Assembly: GCF_021287045.1 (NCBI RefSeq)
Contig: NZ_JAJTBG010000001.1
Coordinates: 310,001 to 374,000 of the forward strand
Origin: Oryzomicrobium sp.
Lineage (GTDB): Bacteria; Pseudomonadota; Gammaproteobacteria; Burkholderiales; Rhodocyclaceae
Length of the DNA stretch: 64,000 nt
Reading direction: 5' to 3'
The notes beneath the pieces were generated by a model. It did no database searches. It saw only the letters and a program-made list of their open reading frames with translations, and was not told the origin of the DNA. Both the position numbers and the translations under genes were made by a program. Position 1 is the stretch's first letter; the number at the start of each line of letters is the position of its first letter. This document shows, one piece after another, positions 45,670 through 57,935 of this stretch.

Positions 45670-46668
45670 TCAGGGCGCCACGGCGAGCAGGATCTTGCCG
45701 ATGTGGGCGCTCGATTCCATCAGCCGGTGGGCTTCAGCCGCCTGTTCCATGGGGAAAGTGGCGTGAATGCGGGATTTCACCCGGCCCTCGGCAAGGGCCG
45801 GCCAGACGTGTGCGAGCAGGGCGTCGCGGATCGCTTCCTTCTCCTCGCGGCTGCGCGGGCGCAGGGTCGAGCCGGTGATGGTCAGGCGCTTGGTCATCAC
45901 CGGCAGGAAGTCGAAAGGCACCTTGCTGCCATTGAGGAAGGCGATGTACACCAGCCGGCCGTCGCGGCGCAGCAGGGAAACGTTCTTCTGGATGTAGTCG
46001 CCCCCCACCATGTCGAGGATCACGTCCACTCCTTCGCCGTTGGTGGCGGCGCGGATTTCCTCGACGAAGTCCTGGCGGCGGTATTCCACCACCCCATCGG
46101 CGCCGAAGGCGCGGCAGGTGGCGGCCTTCTCGGCGTTGCCCACGGTGGTGAACACCTGGGCGCCGGTGAGCTTGCCGAGCTGGATGGCGGCCAGGCCGAT
46201 GCCGCTGGAACCGCCGTGCACCAGCAACCGCTCGCCGGCCTTGAGATGGGCGATGTCGCGCAGGTTGGACCACACGGTGAACCAGTTCTCGGGCAGGCCG
46301 GCGGCCTGTTCGAGCGGCACGCCGGCCGGCACCGGCAGGGCGTGGCCGGCGGGCACCGCGCAGTATTCGGCGTAGCCGCCCCCCGGGGCCAGGGCGACGA
46401 CCGGGTCCCCCACCCGCCAGGCATCCACGCCCTCGCCCAGGGCGGCCACCTGGCCGGCCACCTCCAGGCCCAGGATCGGCGAGGCCCCCGGCGGGGGCGG
46501 GTAGAGCCCCTTGCGCTGGAACACGTCGGGCCGGTTGATGCCGGCATAGCGCACCTGGACGAGAATCTCGCCGGGGCCGGGCTTGGGCACCGGGCCTTGG
46601 GCCACGTGCAGGGTGGCCGGGTCTGGGGAGGGGGTGTAGGCGACGTAGCGCATGGAGTCGGGCAGCAT
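45670..46668 (-). CDS. NAD(P)H quinone oxidoreductase, zinc-independent MDR family
   Basis: This 332-aa medium-chain dehydrogenase/reductase of the quinone oxidoreductase (PIG3/QOR) group has the nucleotide-binding Rossmann segment LVHGGSSGIGLAAIQLGKLT and the substrate-domain signature RYAGINRPDVFQRKGLYPPP. Zinc ligands of alcohol dehydrogenases are absent. It reduces quinones or enones with NADPH in characterised relatives. The ATG at 46668 has GAGG upstream; a second ATG lies 15 bases downstream. It is divergent from the ABC-F gene. Confidence 0.9.
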   Translation of the reverse strand: MLPDSMRYVAYTPSPDPATLHVAQGPVPKPGPGEILVQVRYAGINRPDVFQRKGLYPPPPGASPILGLEVAGQVAALGEGVDAWRVGDPVVALAPGGGYAEYCAVPAGHALPVPAGVPLEQAAGLPENWFTVWSNLRDIAHLKAGERLLVHGGSSGIGLAAIQLGKLTGAQVFTTVGNAEKAATCRAFGADGVVEYRRQDFVEEIRAATNGEGVDVILDMVGGDYIQKNVSLLRRDGRLVYIAFLNGSKVPFDFLPVMTKRLTITGSTLRPRSREEKEAIRDALLAHVWPALAEGRVKSRIHATFPMEQAAEAHRLMESSAHIGKILLAVAP

Positions 46669-46822
46669 GGCATCCTCGAAAAACGATGAAACGCGCCCAG
46701 CGCAAGCGGTGGGCGGCAAGGTCCCGGGGCGGGGGGCGCCTGCCGGGCGGGTCTGACGATGCAGCCATGATATACGGCTGGTGCTGACCGGGTTCCGCCG
46801 AAGCGCGCGGCAGCGTGCCGCC

Positions 46823-46843
46823 GGGGCGCTACAATGGCGCCCC
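46823..46843 (+). promoter_or_regulatory. -10-like TACAAT inside an inverted repeat
   Basis: GGGGCGC, tacaatg, GCGCCCC: seven-base arms around a -10 hexamer (46830-46835) in the divergent gap before the ABC-F gene. It could be a promoter with an overlapping operator. No -35 was recognised. Confidence 0.35.
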
Positions 46844-46937
46844 GCGCCGCGTTTCCGGTGTTCAGCGGCGACGGCGGGCGCGTCCCCCCGGCCTTTGTGC
46901 ATCCATTCCTCGCCTGTCTTCTCGTCTGCCCATCACC

Positions 46938-48905
46938 ATGCCGCTTCTCACCGCCACCGGCGCCTGCCTTGCCTACGGCCACGTGCCGCTCCTCGACCAC
47001 GCCGATTTCCAGCTCGACAAGGGGGAGCGGGTGGCCCTGATCGGCCGCAACGGCAGCGGCAAGTCGTCCCTGTTGAAAGCCCTGGCCGGGGTGGGGCACC
47101 TGGACGACGGCGACATCTGGCGCCAGCCGGCCCTCAAGCTCGCCTACGTGCCCCAGGAACCGCCGCTCAACCCGGAATCCACCGTGTTCGAGGCGGTGGT
47201 GGACGGCATGGGCGACACCTCGGCCCTGCTCGCCGAGTACCACGCCGTGTCCCATGCCATGGCCGAGGCGGACGCCGACCACGAACCCCTGCTGGCCCGC
47301 ATGCAGGAACTGCAGAGCGAACTGGACGCCCGGGGCGCCTGGTCCTACGCCTCCCAGGCCGACCGGGTGATCGAGCGCTTCGGCCTGGACCCGGACGCCA
47401 AGGTGGCCAGCCTGTCCGGCGGCCAGAAGAAGCGCCTGGCCCTGGCCCAGGCCCTGGCCATCGGCCCGGAGGCGCTGCTGCTCGACGAACCGACCAACCA
47501 CCTGGACCTGGACGCCATCGCCTGGCTCGAAGAGCAGCTGGTGTCCGCCGGGGTGACGCTGCTGTTCATCACCCACGACCGGCGCTTCCTCGACCGGCTC
47601 GCCACCCGCATCGTCGAACTCGACCGGGGCAAGCTGGCCAGCTACCCGGGCTCGTTCTCCGCCTACCAGGAGCGCAAGGAGCAGGAACTCAAGGACGAGG
47701 CCCTGGCCAACGCCCGCTTCGACAAGCTGCTCAAGGAAGAAGAGGTGTGGATTCGCAAGGGCGTCGAAGCCCGGCGCACCCGGGCCGTGTTCCGCGTCCA
47801 GCGCCTCGACCAGCTGCGCAGCGAGCGGGCGGCGCGGCGCGAGCAGCAGGGCCGGGTGGACTTCAACCTGGACGCCGGCGAGAAGAGCGGCAAGGTGGTG
47901 GCCGAGCTGGCCCACGTCGGCAAGGCCTTTGGCGACAAGACGGTGATCCGCGACTTCTCCTGCCGCATCCTGCGCGGCGACAAGATCGGCCTGATCGGCC
48001 CCAACGGCGCCGGCAAGACCACCCTGCTCAAGCTCATCCTCGGCCAGCTGGAGCCCGACTCCGGTACCGTTCGCCTGGGCACCAAGATGCAGGTGGCCTA
48101 CTTCGACCAGTTCCGCGAGGCCCTGGACCCGGAGGCGGCCCTCACCGACGTGATTTCCCCGGGGTCCGATACGGTGGAGATCAACGGCGAGAAGAAGCAC
48201 GTCATCGGCTACCTGGGCGACTTCCTATTCGCCCCGGAGCGGGCCCGTTCGCCGGTCAAGAGCCTGTCCGGCGGCGAGCGCAACCGGCTGCTGCTGGCCC
48301 GCCTGTTCGCCCGCCCGGCCAACGTGCTGGTGCTCGACGAACCGACCAACGACCTGGACATCGACACCCTGGAACTGCTGGAGAATCTGTTGCAGGACTA
48401 CCCGGGCACCGTCTTCCTGGTCAGCCACGACCGGGCCTTCCTCGACAACGTGGTGACCCAGGTGATCGCCGCCGAGGGCAACGGCGTGTGGCGCGAGCAC
48501 GTCGGCGGTTACGACGACTGGGCCCGTTGGCGGGTGGCCCAGGGGGCGCGTCCCTCGGGCTTCGCCGACGCGCCCGCCGCGAACGCCGCGCCGCGCAAGG
48601 CGTCCAGCGATGCCCCCGTGGAGAAGGCCGCCCCGTCTGGGGTTTCGGCCGATGCCCCGGCCAAGGCCAAGCCGGTCAAGCTGTCCTACAAGGAGCAGCG
48701 CGAACTCGATGCCCTGCCCGATCGCATCGCCGCCCTGGAATCCGAACAGGCCGCCCTGACCCAGCGCCTGGAAGACCCCAACCTCTACGCCAACGCCCCC
48801 CAGGAGGCCAACGCCTTCGCCGCGCGCCTGTCGGCCATCGACGACGAGCTGCTGGAACTGCTCGGCCGCTGGGAGGAGCTGGAGGCCAAGCAGAAGGGCG
48901 CCTGA
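46938..48905 (+). CDS. uup: ABC-F family ATPase, Uup type
   Basis: This 655-aa protein has two fused ATP-binding cassettes and no membrane domain. Walker A motifs are GRNGSGKS and GPNGAGKT, the signatures are LSGGQKKR and LSGGERNR, and the Walker B regions are LLLDEPTNHLDL and LVLDEPTNDLDI. An inter-domain arm sits between them (about residues 235-300). The C-terminal coiled coil (about 575-655, preceded by an Ala/Pro/Lys linker) marks the Uup subgroup, which binds ribosomes or DNA and affects precise transposon excision in E. coli. ATG 46938 opens the first cassette. Confidence 0.93.
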   Translation: MPLLTATGACLAYGHVPLLDHADFQLDKGERVALIGRNGSGKSSLLKALAGVGHLDDGDIWRQPALKLAYVPQEPPLNPESTVFEAVVDGMGDTSALLAEYHAVSHAMAEADADHEPLLARMQELQSELDARGAWSYASQADRVIERFGLDPDAKVASLSGGQKKRLALAQALAIGPEALLLDEPTNHLDLDAIAWLEEQLVSAGVTLLFITHDRRFLDRLATRIVELDRGKLASYPGSFSAYQERKEQELKDEALANARFDKLLKEEEVWIRKGVEARRTRAVFRVQRLDQLRSERAARREQQGRVDFNLDAGEKSGKVVAELAHVGKAFGDKTVIRDFSCRILRGDKIGLIGPNGAGKTTLLKLILGQLEPDSGTVRLGTKMQVAYFDQFREALDPEAALTDVISPGSDTVEINGEKKHVIGYLGDFLFAPERARSPVKSLSGGERNRLLLARLFARPANVLVLDEPTNDLDIDTLELLENLLQDYPGTVFLVSHDRAFLDNVVTQVIAAEGNGVWREHVGGYDDWARWRVAQGARPSGFADAPAANAAPRKASSDAPVEKAAPSGVSADAPAKAKPVKLSYKEQRELDALPDRIAALESEQAALTQRLEDPNLYANAPQEANAFAARLSAIDDELLELLGRWEELEAKQKGA

Positions 48906-48915
48906 GCGCCCCGGC

Positions 48916-50031
48916 CTACTCCTGGGACTCGGGGATGGCCTGGCGCACCGGCAGGATGACCTGGAAGCGGGTACCCACCCCTACCTCGCTGTCCACTTCG
49001 ATGCGCCCGTGGTGGCGCTGGACGATCCCGTAGGAGAGGGAGAGGCCGAGGCCGGTGCCCTTGCCCACGGGCTTGGTGGTGAAGAAGGGGTCAAAAATGC
49101 GGGCCAGGTTTTCCCGGGAGATGCCGCAGCCGGTGTCGGTGATGCCGATGCACACCTCGTCCTGTTCCGGCAGGTGGCGGGTGGTGACGGTAATGCGCCC
49201 CTTGTCCTGGATGGCGTGGGCCGCATTCACCAGCAGGTTGAGGAACACCTGGTTGAGCTGGCTCAGATTGGCCTCGATGGGCGGCAGCTCCCCCAGGTCG
49301 GTGACCACCTCGGCCTTGTACTTCAGTTCGTTGTGCACGATGTTGAGGGTGGAGGCGATCCCCGGGTTCAGGTCCACCCAGGCGAACTTGCCCTCGTCCG
49401 GGTGGGAGAAATCGCGCAGGTCCTGGACGATCTTGCGCACCCGGGCCACCCCGTCCCGGGATTCGGCCAGCAGCTTGGGCACGTCGTCGCGCAGGAATTC
49501 CAGGTCCCGCTCCGCGCTGGCGGCGCGGATGCGCTGGCGCAGCGGATGCCCGTCGGGCAGGGCGTCACCCACCTCTTCGAGCAGGTCGGCAAGGGCGAAC
49601 AGGTCGTCCAGGTAGGAGCTCAACGAGCCCAGGTTCGATTGGACGAAGCCCACCGGGTTGTTGATCTCGTGGGCCACGCCGGCGGCCAGCTGGCCGATGG
49701 AGGCCATCTTTTCCGAATACAGCAACTGCTGCTTGGTGTCTTCCAGGCGGGTGATCAGGGCCGCCTGTTCCTTCTTTTCTCGTTGCAGGGCGACTTCCGT
49801 TTCCTTGCGCTCGACCAGTTCCCGGCGCAGTTCGTCGTTGCGCTGGTTGAGTTCGGTCGAGGTCAGGTCCAGGGCCCGCTTGATCAGGTCCAGGTCCCGG
49901 TCGGATTGTTCGTAGGCTTCGCTCACGGCGGCGAACAGGGCCGGCCAGGCCGGGGCGTCGGGTGCGGGCAGGGGGGCGTCCTCCGCCGTTTTCAGGTAAC
50001 GGCGGAGTTGGCGCTGGAGCAGCGGGTGCAT
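48916..50031 (-). CDS. Sensor histidine kinase, last gene of the signalling operon
   Basis: This 371-aa kinase has no membrane helix. A coiled coil (about residues 40-105) precedes the H box, LAAGVAHEINNPVGFVQSNL, with His121. The ATP-binding domain shows [30 protein letters not shown] and [19 protein letters not shown]. There is no sensor domain, so it may be driven by partner proteins. It is the last of seven - strand genes, 17 bp after a stand-alone receiver gene, and converges with uup with a 10-bp gap. Confidence 0.9.
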   Translation of the reverse strand: MHPLLQRQLRRYLKTAEDAPLPAPDAPAWPALFAAVSEAYEQSDRDLDLIKRALDLTSTELNQRNDELRRELVERKETEVALQREKKEQAALITRLEDTKQQLLYSEKMASIGQLAAGVAHEINNPVGFVQSNLGSLSSYLDDLFALADLLEEVGDALPDGHPLRQRIRAASAERDLEFLRDDVPKLLAESRDGVARVRKIVQDLRDFSHPDEGKFAWVDLNPGIASTLNIVHNELKYKAEVVTDLGELPPIEANLSQLNQVFLNLLVNAAHAIQDKGRITVTTRHLPEQDEVCIGITDTGCGISRENLARIFDPFFTTKPVGKGTGLGLSLSYGIVQRHHGRIEVDSEVGVGTRFQVILPVRQAIPESQE

Positions 50032-50048
50032 GGCGGGGCGTCGCTCGG

Positions 50049-50594
50049 TCAGTCGTCGAGGTGAATGGCACCGTCGGGGCCACGCCGGACCTGGGTGATG
50101 CCCGGCTCTTCTGCCTCGAGGCGGCGGCGCTCCAGTTCCTCGGCGGACAGCTGGCCCAGCTCGCCGCGGCGCTCGTCGGCCAGGCGTCGGGCTTCCTCGT
50201 CCTTGGCCTGGTCCGCCAGGGCCGCCGCCAGGGCGTCGGCCATCTCCCGGTCGTCCCAGGGCTTGATCAGGTAGCGCTGGAGGCCCACGTCGTTGACCGC
50301 GCTGACCAGCACGTCGAAGTCGGTGACGCCGGACAGCATCAGCCGTCGCGCCCGGGGCTGGAGTTCGCTGAAGGCCTTGAGGAAGGCCAGCCCGTCGAGT
50401 TCGGGCATGCGGTAGTCGCTCACCACCAGGGCGAAGGGCACTTCCAGGGCCCGGGCCAGGGCCGCCCGGGGCGAGGTGTGGGCCTCGACCTGGGCCGTGC
50501 CGGCAAGCTCCCGGCGCAGGAGGCGTTGCAGGGCGGACAGCACGTGGGGTTCGTCATCCACCAGCAGGATGCGGGGCAGGGGGTGTTCAGCCAT
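50049..50594 (-). CDS. Stand-alone response regulator with charged tail
   Basis: This 181-aa protein has a receiver domain (about 1-125) with phosphoacceptor Asp60 in VVSDYRMPELDG, the acidic pair DDE at 13-15 and Lys in YLIKPWDD. The remaining 55 residues are an acidic, helical tail with no output domain visible. It overlaps the HD-GYP regulator gene by 8 bp and is followed 17 bp later by a histidine kinase gene. It most likely relays phosphate between the two kinases of the operon. Confidence 0.9.
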   Translation of the reverse strand: MAEHPLPRILLVDDEPHVLSALQRLLRRELAGTAQVEAHTSPRAALARALEVPFALVVSDYRMPELDGLAFLKAFSELQPRARRLMLSGVTDFDVLVSAVNDVGLQRYLIKPWDDREMADALAAALADQAKDEEARRLADERRGELGQLSAEELERRRLEAEEPGITQVRRGPDGAIHLDD

Positions 50595-51890
50595 GGCGGG
50601 GGGCCTCCACGGGGGGGCGGACGTGCAGTTGCAGGCGGCCGCCCTCGGCGCGCTCGTAGTCGCCGATCTGGCGGATCAGGCCTTCGTCCAGGATGTAGTC
50701 GGCGGCCAGGAGCAGGACGCCCTCCCGGCTGATGAAGTCGCGGGACAGCACCATGCCCGGCTTGAGGTCCGCCGGGGCCAGGGCCAGGTCGGTGACCTGG
50801 GCTTCCTTGGCGCCGCCGGAGAGGGCGAAGAAAGTCTCCACCACCTGGGGGTCGTAGCGCTTGCCCTTGCCCTGGAGCAGGTGCTGGCGGGCCTCCTGCT
50901 CGTCCAGGCGCCGGCCGGTGACGCTGCCCTCGCGCAGGCCGTCGTAGTCGTTGGCCAGGGCCAGGATGCGGGCGCCCAGGGGGATGATCAGACCGGACAG
51001 TCCTTCCGGATAGCCCTGGCCGTCGTAACGCTCGTGGTGGGAACGGATCAGCCGGGCCGCGCCGCGCAGGTCCTCCAGGGCCATCAGGGCCTGTTCGCCC
51101 TTGGCTGGGTGTTTGCGCCACAGGCCGCGCTCGTCGGCGCTCATCTGGGGTTCCGGCTTGTTCAGCAGGTGGTCGGGGATGCCGATCTTGCCGATGTCGT
51201 GGAGCAGACCGGCAAGAAAGACGTCCTGGACTTCCCAGGGGGCCAGGCCCATGTGCTTGGCGATGCGCCGCGCCAGGTCGGCGACCCGGCGGGAATGGCC
51301 GGCCATGCGCCCCTCGCGCAGCTCGATCAGGTTGGCGAAGACCCGGATCGAGGTCATGAAGCCGGTCTTGAGCTTGTCGTTGGCCTTGCGCAGTTCCTCG
51401 GTGCGGGCCCGGACCTTGTCCTCCAGGCTGGCGTTGAGGGCCTTCAACTCTTCGTTCTGGGCCTGGGTGAGGGCCTCCAGCCGGGCCTTTTCCCGCTCCA
51501 GGGACTGGCGATCGAGCACGTCGCGCACCGTCAGCAGCACCTCGCCGTCGTTCCACGGCTTGGCGATGTAGCGGTAGATCTCGCCCTGGTTGATGGCCGC
51601 CACGGTGGATTCGATGTCGGCGTAGCCGGTGAGCAGGATGCGCGCCGGCCGGGGCCAGCGGGCCTTGACCTGGGCGAGGAAGCGGGCGCCGTCCATCTCC
51701 GGCATGCGCATGTCCGAGATCACCACGTCCACCGCGCCGTTCTCGGCCTCGAGCAGGGCCAGCCCTTCGGCGCCGCCGTTGGCGATCAGGACCCGGTAGC
51801 CGGTGGGGCGGAACAGGCGGCGCAGGGCCGAGAGGATGTTGGCCTCGTCATCCACGCACAGGATGGTGGCGGGCTGGGGGGCGCCGTCGG

Positions 51891-51894
<4 letters not shown>
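50587..51894 (-). CDS. Response regulator with HD-GYP domain
   Basis: This 435-aa RpfG-like protein has a receiver (about 1-125, Asp61 in ISDMRMPEMDG), a coiled-coil linker and an HD-GYP domain (about 185-365). Both hallmark motifs are intact: HDIGKIGIP (His232, Asp233) and HHERYDGQGYPEGLSG (286-301), so cyclic-di-GMP phosphodiesterase activity is likely. The last 60 residues form a small beta-rich module (LAPADLKPGMVLSRDFISRE) that resembles a stand-alone gene in the same operon (54942-55268). ATG 51894 overlaps the upstream kinase stop by 4 bp. Confidence 0.93.
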
Positions 51895-54078
<2,184 letters not shown>

Positions 54079-54095
<17 letters not shown>

Positions 54096-54939
54096 GGAGG
54101 GTGTCCTCGAATTCGCCGGCGATGCGGTCCAGGGCTGGTGGCAGGTTTGCCCAGGAGATGTTGAGGCGGGCCCAGGCGGTGTCGGAAAGGGTCGGCACCG
54201 GCTCGTCGGGAGGGGTGGCCAGGGCCAGGGCGTGGGACAGAACGTTGGCGGTGTGGGTGAGGTCCGCCAGGGAATCGGCGGTGGCGTCGTCGGGCTGGTG
54301 GTGCAGGGCGATGGCCTCCCGGATCGCCACCGGCAATCCCCAGCGCTCGGCCAGCAGGGCGCCGGCCTCGGCGTGGGTGGTGCCGATCATCTGGCGTTCC
54401 ACGTCGAGCAGGGGGCTGGCGTGCCGCTGGATCCTCTGGTGGATGGCTGCGTAGTGGGCCGGGAAGGAGACGGCCAATACCAGTTGGCCGATGTCGTGGA
54501 GCAGGCCGGCGGCGAAGGCCGATTCCGGGTTGCGCCCGGCCAGCAGGGCCAGGTGGCGGGCGGACACGGCGGTGCCGATGCTGTGGCGCCAGAAGGGGTG
54601 GGGGTCGAAGTGCTTGTCTGGCTTGAGGGTGGCAAGGGCCTGGACCGCCGCGGCGGATATGACCAGGGAGCGCACGGCGCGGAAGCCGAGCACGACGATG
54701 GCTTCCTGGATCGACACCACCTGGCCCTGGAGGCCGTAGAAGGGGGAATTGGCGACGCGCAGGGCCCGGGCGGCCAGGGTCTGGTCGGCGGCGATGCGCC
54801 GAGCGAGCAGGCCCGTGTCCATGTCTTCCATCTCGTTCAGGCTCAACAGGTCGGAGGCGATGCTGGGCAAGGTGGGCAGGGCCGCGATCCGGGCGGCGAT
54901 TTCCTCGAGACTGGGCCGGGGCGGGAGATGGTCGGACAT
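54079..54939 (-). CDS. HDOD domain protein of the signalling operon
   Basis: This 286-aa protein has an HDOD domain (about 15-215): LPTLPSIASDLLSLNEMEDM, ALRVANSPFYGLQGQVVSIQ and AAGLLHDIGQLVLAVSFPAH. The motif LLHDIGQ retains the HD pair, but the other metal ligands are not clearly present. HDOD proteins in such operons often scaffold kinases or bind second messengers. It lies between the 108-aa module gene (2-bp gap) and the triple-PAS kinase gene (17-bp overlap), so it is very likely translated with them. Confidence 0.9.
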
Positions 54940-54941
54940 GG

Positions 54942-55268
54942 TCAGTCCTCCGCTTTGCCCAGTTGCCGCGTCAGCAGTACCTGGAAAAGGGCCCGACTGG
55001 CCGGGTTGTCGCCCGCCTGGGCGAAGCGCCGTTTCAGTTGGCGACGGATTTCCTTTTCCCGGGCGGTGGCCGGGTCGCCGGCCGCTGGGTCGGGCGGGAC
55101 GACGGGCAGGCTGGCGATGCCCTGGCGGGCCAGTTCTTCGAGCCGGCGGGCATCGAGCCGGGAGCCGGCGGTGAGGATCGTCTGGCCGGCGGCATCCAGC
55201 AGGTCGGCGCCCAGGTGCATGTCCGGCGCGATGTCGGCGATCGGCATCCAGAGCGGCGGGGTCGTCAT
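54942..55268 (-). CDS. Small protein resembling the tail module of HD-GYP proteins
   Basis: This 108-aa protein has a first half (about residues 8-60), PIADIAPDMHLGADLLDAAG, then ILTAGSRLDARRLEELARQG, which follows the same pattern as the C-terminal segment of the HD-GYP regulator in this operon: a Pro-x-Met step, paired beta strands and a helix. The second half is Arg/Ala-rich and helical. No catalytic motif is seen. It overlaps the EAL gene by 4 bp. A small adaptor or ligand-binding module is plausible but unproven. Confidence 0.75.
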   Translation of the reverse strand: MTTPPLWMPIADIAPDMHLGADLLDAAGQTILTAGSRLDARRLEELARQGIASLPVVPPDPAAGDPATAREKEIRRQLKRRFAQAGDNPASRALFQVLLTRQLGKAED

Positions 55269-57811
55269 GGCGCGGCTCCTTCCGGGATCAGGGTGATGGC
55301 GAGCCCTCGCCCCGCCGAGGACAGGCCCAGGGCGTGGCGGCAGGCCCGGTAGGTGCGGCCGCCCAGGGTCACCGGCAATTCCTGGGCATTCTCGCGCAGG
55401 AAGCTGTCCACCACCTGAGGCGGGAGCACCGTACCCAGGGGCAGGCCGAGCAGACCGCCCTGGGGGCCCATCAAGTCTTCGGCCAGGCTGTTCATGGCGA
55501 CGATCAGGCCGTCCTCGTCCACGCCGAGCAGGGGCCAGGGCAGGACTTCCAGGACCTCGTGCAGCACGCCCAGGGCGGTTTCGTTGCGGCTGATGCGCTC
55601 TTCCCGCTCGGCGAGCAGCTGTTGCAGGCGCCGGTTGGTCGCCTCCAGCTCCCGGTTGGCCCGCTGCACGGCGCTGGCCAGGCGCAGGTTCTCGTCCGCC
55701 AACTCTTTCTGGCGGAAGGCCTCGGCGATGTGTTCGCGCAGGTGGTCGTCGTCCCAGGGCTTGGTCAGGAACTTGTAGATGGCGCCCTCGTTGATGGCGC
55801 CGGTGATCGATTGCAGCTCGGTGTAGCCGGACAGGACGATGCGGACCGTGTTGGGGAAGAGAACCTTGGCGCGGCGCAAGAATTCGACCCCGGTCATGCC
55901 CGGCATGCGCTGGTCGGAGATGATCACGTCCACCGGATGGTTGGCCAGTACCTCCAGGCCCTCTTCGCCACCCGCGGCGGTGAGGATCTCGTAGCCTTCC
56001 TTGCGCAGCAGGCGCTTCATGGCCGAGAGAATGTTGGCCTCGTCGTCCACCAGCAACAGGGTGCGCTTCTTCTCCTGGGGGCGGATCAGGTCGCCTGGAA
56101 TCGCCTTGCCTGCCATGAGCATCTGCTCCATCTCGGCGGCCGGCACGGGGCGGCTGAAGTAGTAGCCCTGAATCTCGTCGCAGCGGTTGGCGATGAGCAG
56201 GGCCAGTTGGGCCTCGGTTTCCACACCTTCGGCGATCACCTTCATTTGCAGGGCGTGGGCCATGGTGATCACCGCCCGGGTGATGGAGATGTCGTTGGGA
56301 TCGGCGGCAATGTCCTGGACGAAGGAGCGGTCCACCTTCACCGCATCCAGGGGGAAGCGCTTCAGGTAGGCCAGGCTCGAATAGCCGGTGCCGAAATCGT
56401 CCACCGATAGCCGTACCCCCATGGCGCGCAACTCGGTGAGGATGGCGATGGTGTCTTCCACATCCTCCATCAGCATCGATTCGGTCAGTTCCAGTTCCAG
56501 CCAGCGCGGCGGCAGGCCGGTATCGGCCAGGGCCTGGCGCACTTTGGCCACCAGGTTACCTTCCTGGAGCTGGCGTCCCGACAGGTTCACCGCCATGGTG
56601 AACGGCCCCAGCCCCTGGGCGTGCCAGCGGGCGGCCTGGATGCAGGCCTGGCGCAGCACCCAGTGGCCCACCGCCAGCACCAGCCCGCTTTCTTCCATGG
56701 CCGGGATGAACTCGGCGGGGGATACCAGCCCGCGCTGGGGGTGCTGCCAGCGGATCAGGGCCTCGGCGCCGATGATGGTGCCGTTGCTACAGCTGACCTT
56801 GGGCTGGTAGTGGAGGATGAATTGGTCTTCCTGGATCGCCTGGCGCAGGGAGTGTTCGGTCTGGAGCTTGGTGCGCAGCCGCTCGTTGGCGGCGGCCTCG
56901 AAGAAGCGGTAGCTGCCGCCGCCGTTTTCCTTGGCGTCGTGCAGGGCGGTTTCCGCCCGGTAGAGCAACTGGTCGATGCTGTCGCCGTCGGTGGGAAAGG
57001 CGGCGATGCCGATGCTGGTGCCCAGGTACAGAGTGTGGCCGTCCACATCGAGGGGGGCGGAAGTCTGCTCGATCAGGCGGCGGGCGGCATTGGCGATGTC
57101 GATAGGGCTGTCCAGTTCGCTCAGGAAGACGCCGAACAGGTCGCCGCCGAGCCGGCCGAGCAGGTCACCGGCGCGCAGGTCGCGCCCCAGGCGCCGGGCC
57201 AACTGGGCCAGGGCCTCGTCCCCGGTCCGGTAGCCCAGGTTCTCGTTGACGCTCTGGAAACCGTCCAGGCCCAGGCAGAACAGCACCGCCTGGCGGTGGT
57301 GCCGCTCGGCATGGCGCAGCGATTCGGCCACCTGCTCGCGGAACTGGTTGCGGTTGGGCAGGCCGGTGAGCTCGTCGAAGTGGGCCAGGTGGTGGGCCCG
57401 GGCCTCCGCCGCCAGGGCGTCGGTGACGTCGAAGGCGATGCCGCCGATGGTGTGGGGGCGCGGGCCGTCGCCGATGGCGAAGCTCTTCATGTGCAGCCAG
57501 CGCACCTCGCCGGTGGGGCCGATGACCCGGAAGCGGATATCCAGCCCCCCGTAGGGGCGGCGGTGGAGGGAGGCCCGCAAGCGGCCCACCTCTTCCGGAT
57601 GGACCCGGTTCAGCCAGTCGAAGCGGTCGGCGAAGAGCGCGTCCCGGGAGGCGTTCCAGACCTTTTCATAGGCCGGGTTGGCGTAGACCACCCGCCGTTC
57701 GATCACATCCACCAGCCAGAGGCTTTCCGGCAGGAACTCGGCCAAAAGGGCAATACGTTCCGCCAGCCCGGCCGGAGGCGGGCTCGTGGTGATTGTGGAC
57801 GTGGGTTCCAT
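55265..57811 (-). CDS. PAS-GGDEF-EAL-REC-PAS cyclic-di-GMP signalling protein
   Basis: This 848-aa protein has a PAS domain (about 15-130), a GGDEF domain (about 150-300) with the signature altered to GGDLF, and an EAL domain (about 320-560) with intact motifs EALIRWQHP, ELTESML, DDFGTGYSSLAYLK and AEGVET. A receiver follows (about 590-705, Asp633 in IISDQRMPGMTG), then a coiled coil and a C-terminal PAS-like domain. The altered GGDEF loop suggests it acts mainly as a phosphodiesterase. ATG 57811 is chosen over a TTG 42 bases upstream. It is the first gene of the operon. Confidence 0.93.
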   Translation of the reverse strand: MEPTSTITTSPPPAGLAERIALLAEFLPESLWLVDVIERRVVYANPAYEKVWNASRDALFADRFDWLNRVHPEEVGRLRASLHRRPYGGLDIRFRVIGPTGEVRWLHMKSFAIGDGPRPHTIGGIAFDVTDALAAEARAHHLAHFDELTGLPNRNQFREQVAESLRHAERHHRQAVLFCLGLDGFQSVNENLGYRTGDEALAQLARRLGRDLRAGDLLGRLGGDLFGVFLSELDSPIDIANAARRLIEQTSAPLDVDGHTLYLGTSIGIAAFPTDGDSIDQLLYRAETALHDAKENGGGSYRFFEAAANERLRTKLQTEHSLRQAIQEDQFILHYQPKVSCSNGTIIGAEALIRWQHPQRGLVSPAEFIPAMEESGLVLAVGHWVLRQACIQAARWHAQGLGPFTMAVNLSGRQLQEGNLVAKVRQALADTGLPPRWLELELTESMLMEDVEDTIAILTELRAMGVRLSVDDFGTGYSSLAYLKRFPLDAVKVDRSFVQDIAADPNDISITRAVITMAHALQMKVIAEGVETEAQLALLIANRCDEIQGYYFSRPVPAAEMEQMLMAGKAIPGDLIRPQEKKRTLLLVDDEANILSAMKRLLRKEGYEILTAAGGEEGLEVLANHPVDVIISDQRMPGMTGVEFLRRAKVLFPNTVRIVLSGYTELQSITGAINEGAIYKFLTKPWDDDHLREHIAEAFRQKELADENLRLASAVQRANRELEATNRRLQQLLAEREERISRNETALGVLHEVLEVLPWPLLGVDEDGLIVAMNSLAEDLMGPQGGLLGLPLGTVLPPQVVDSFLRENAQELPVTLGGRTYRACRHALGLSSAGRGLAITLIPEGAAP

Positions 57812-57935
57812 GCCGGGCGCGTATATGGGGTTTGGCTTCAATCTTTTCGCCAAATCCCAAAAACTGCAAGGGCATATGTCCTATGCCTAGCACCGCATTC
57901 GGGGGGAAGACCTGTTTCCCCTGGGGGCGGAGCGG

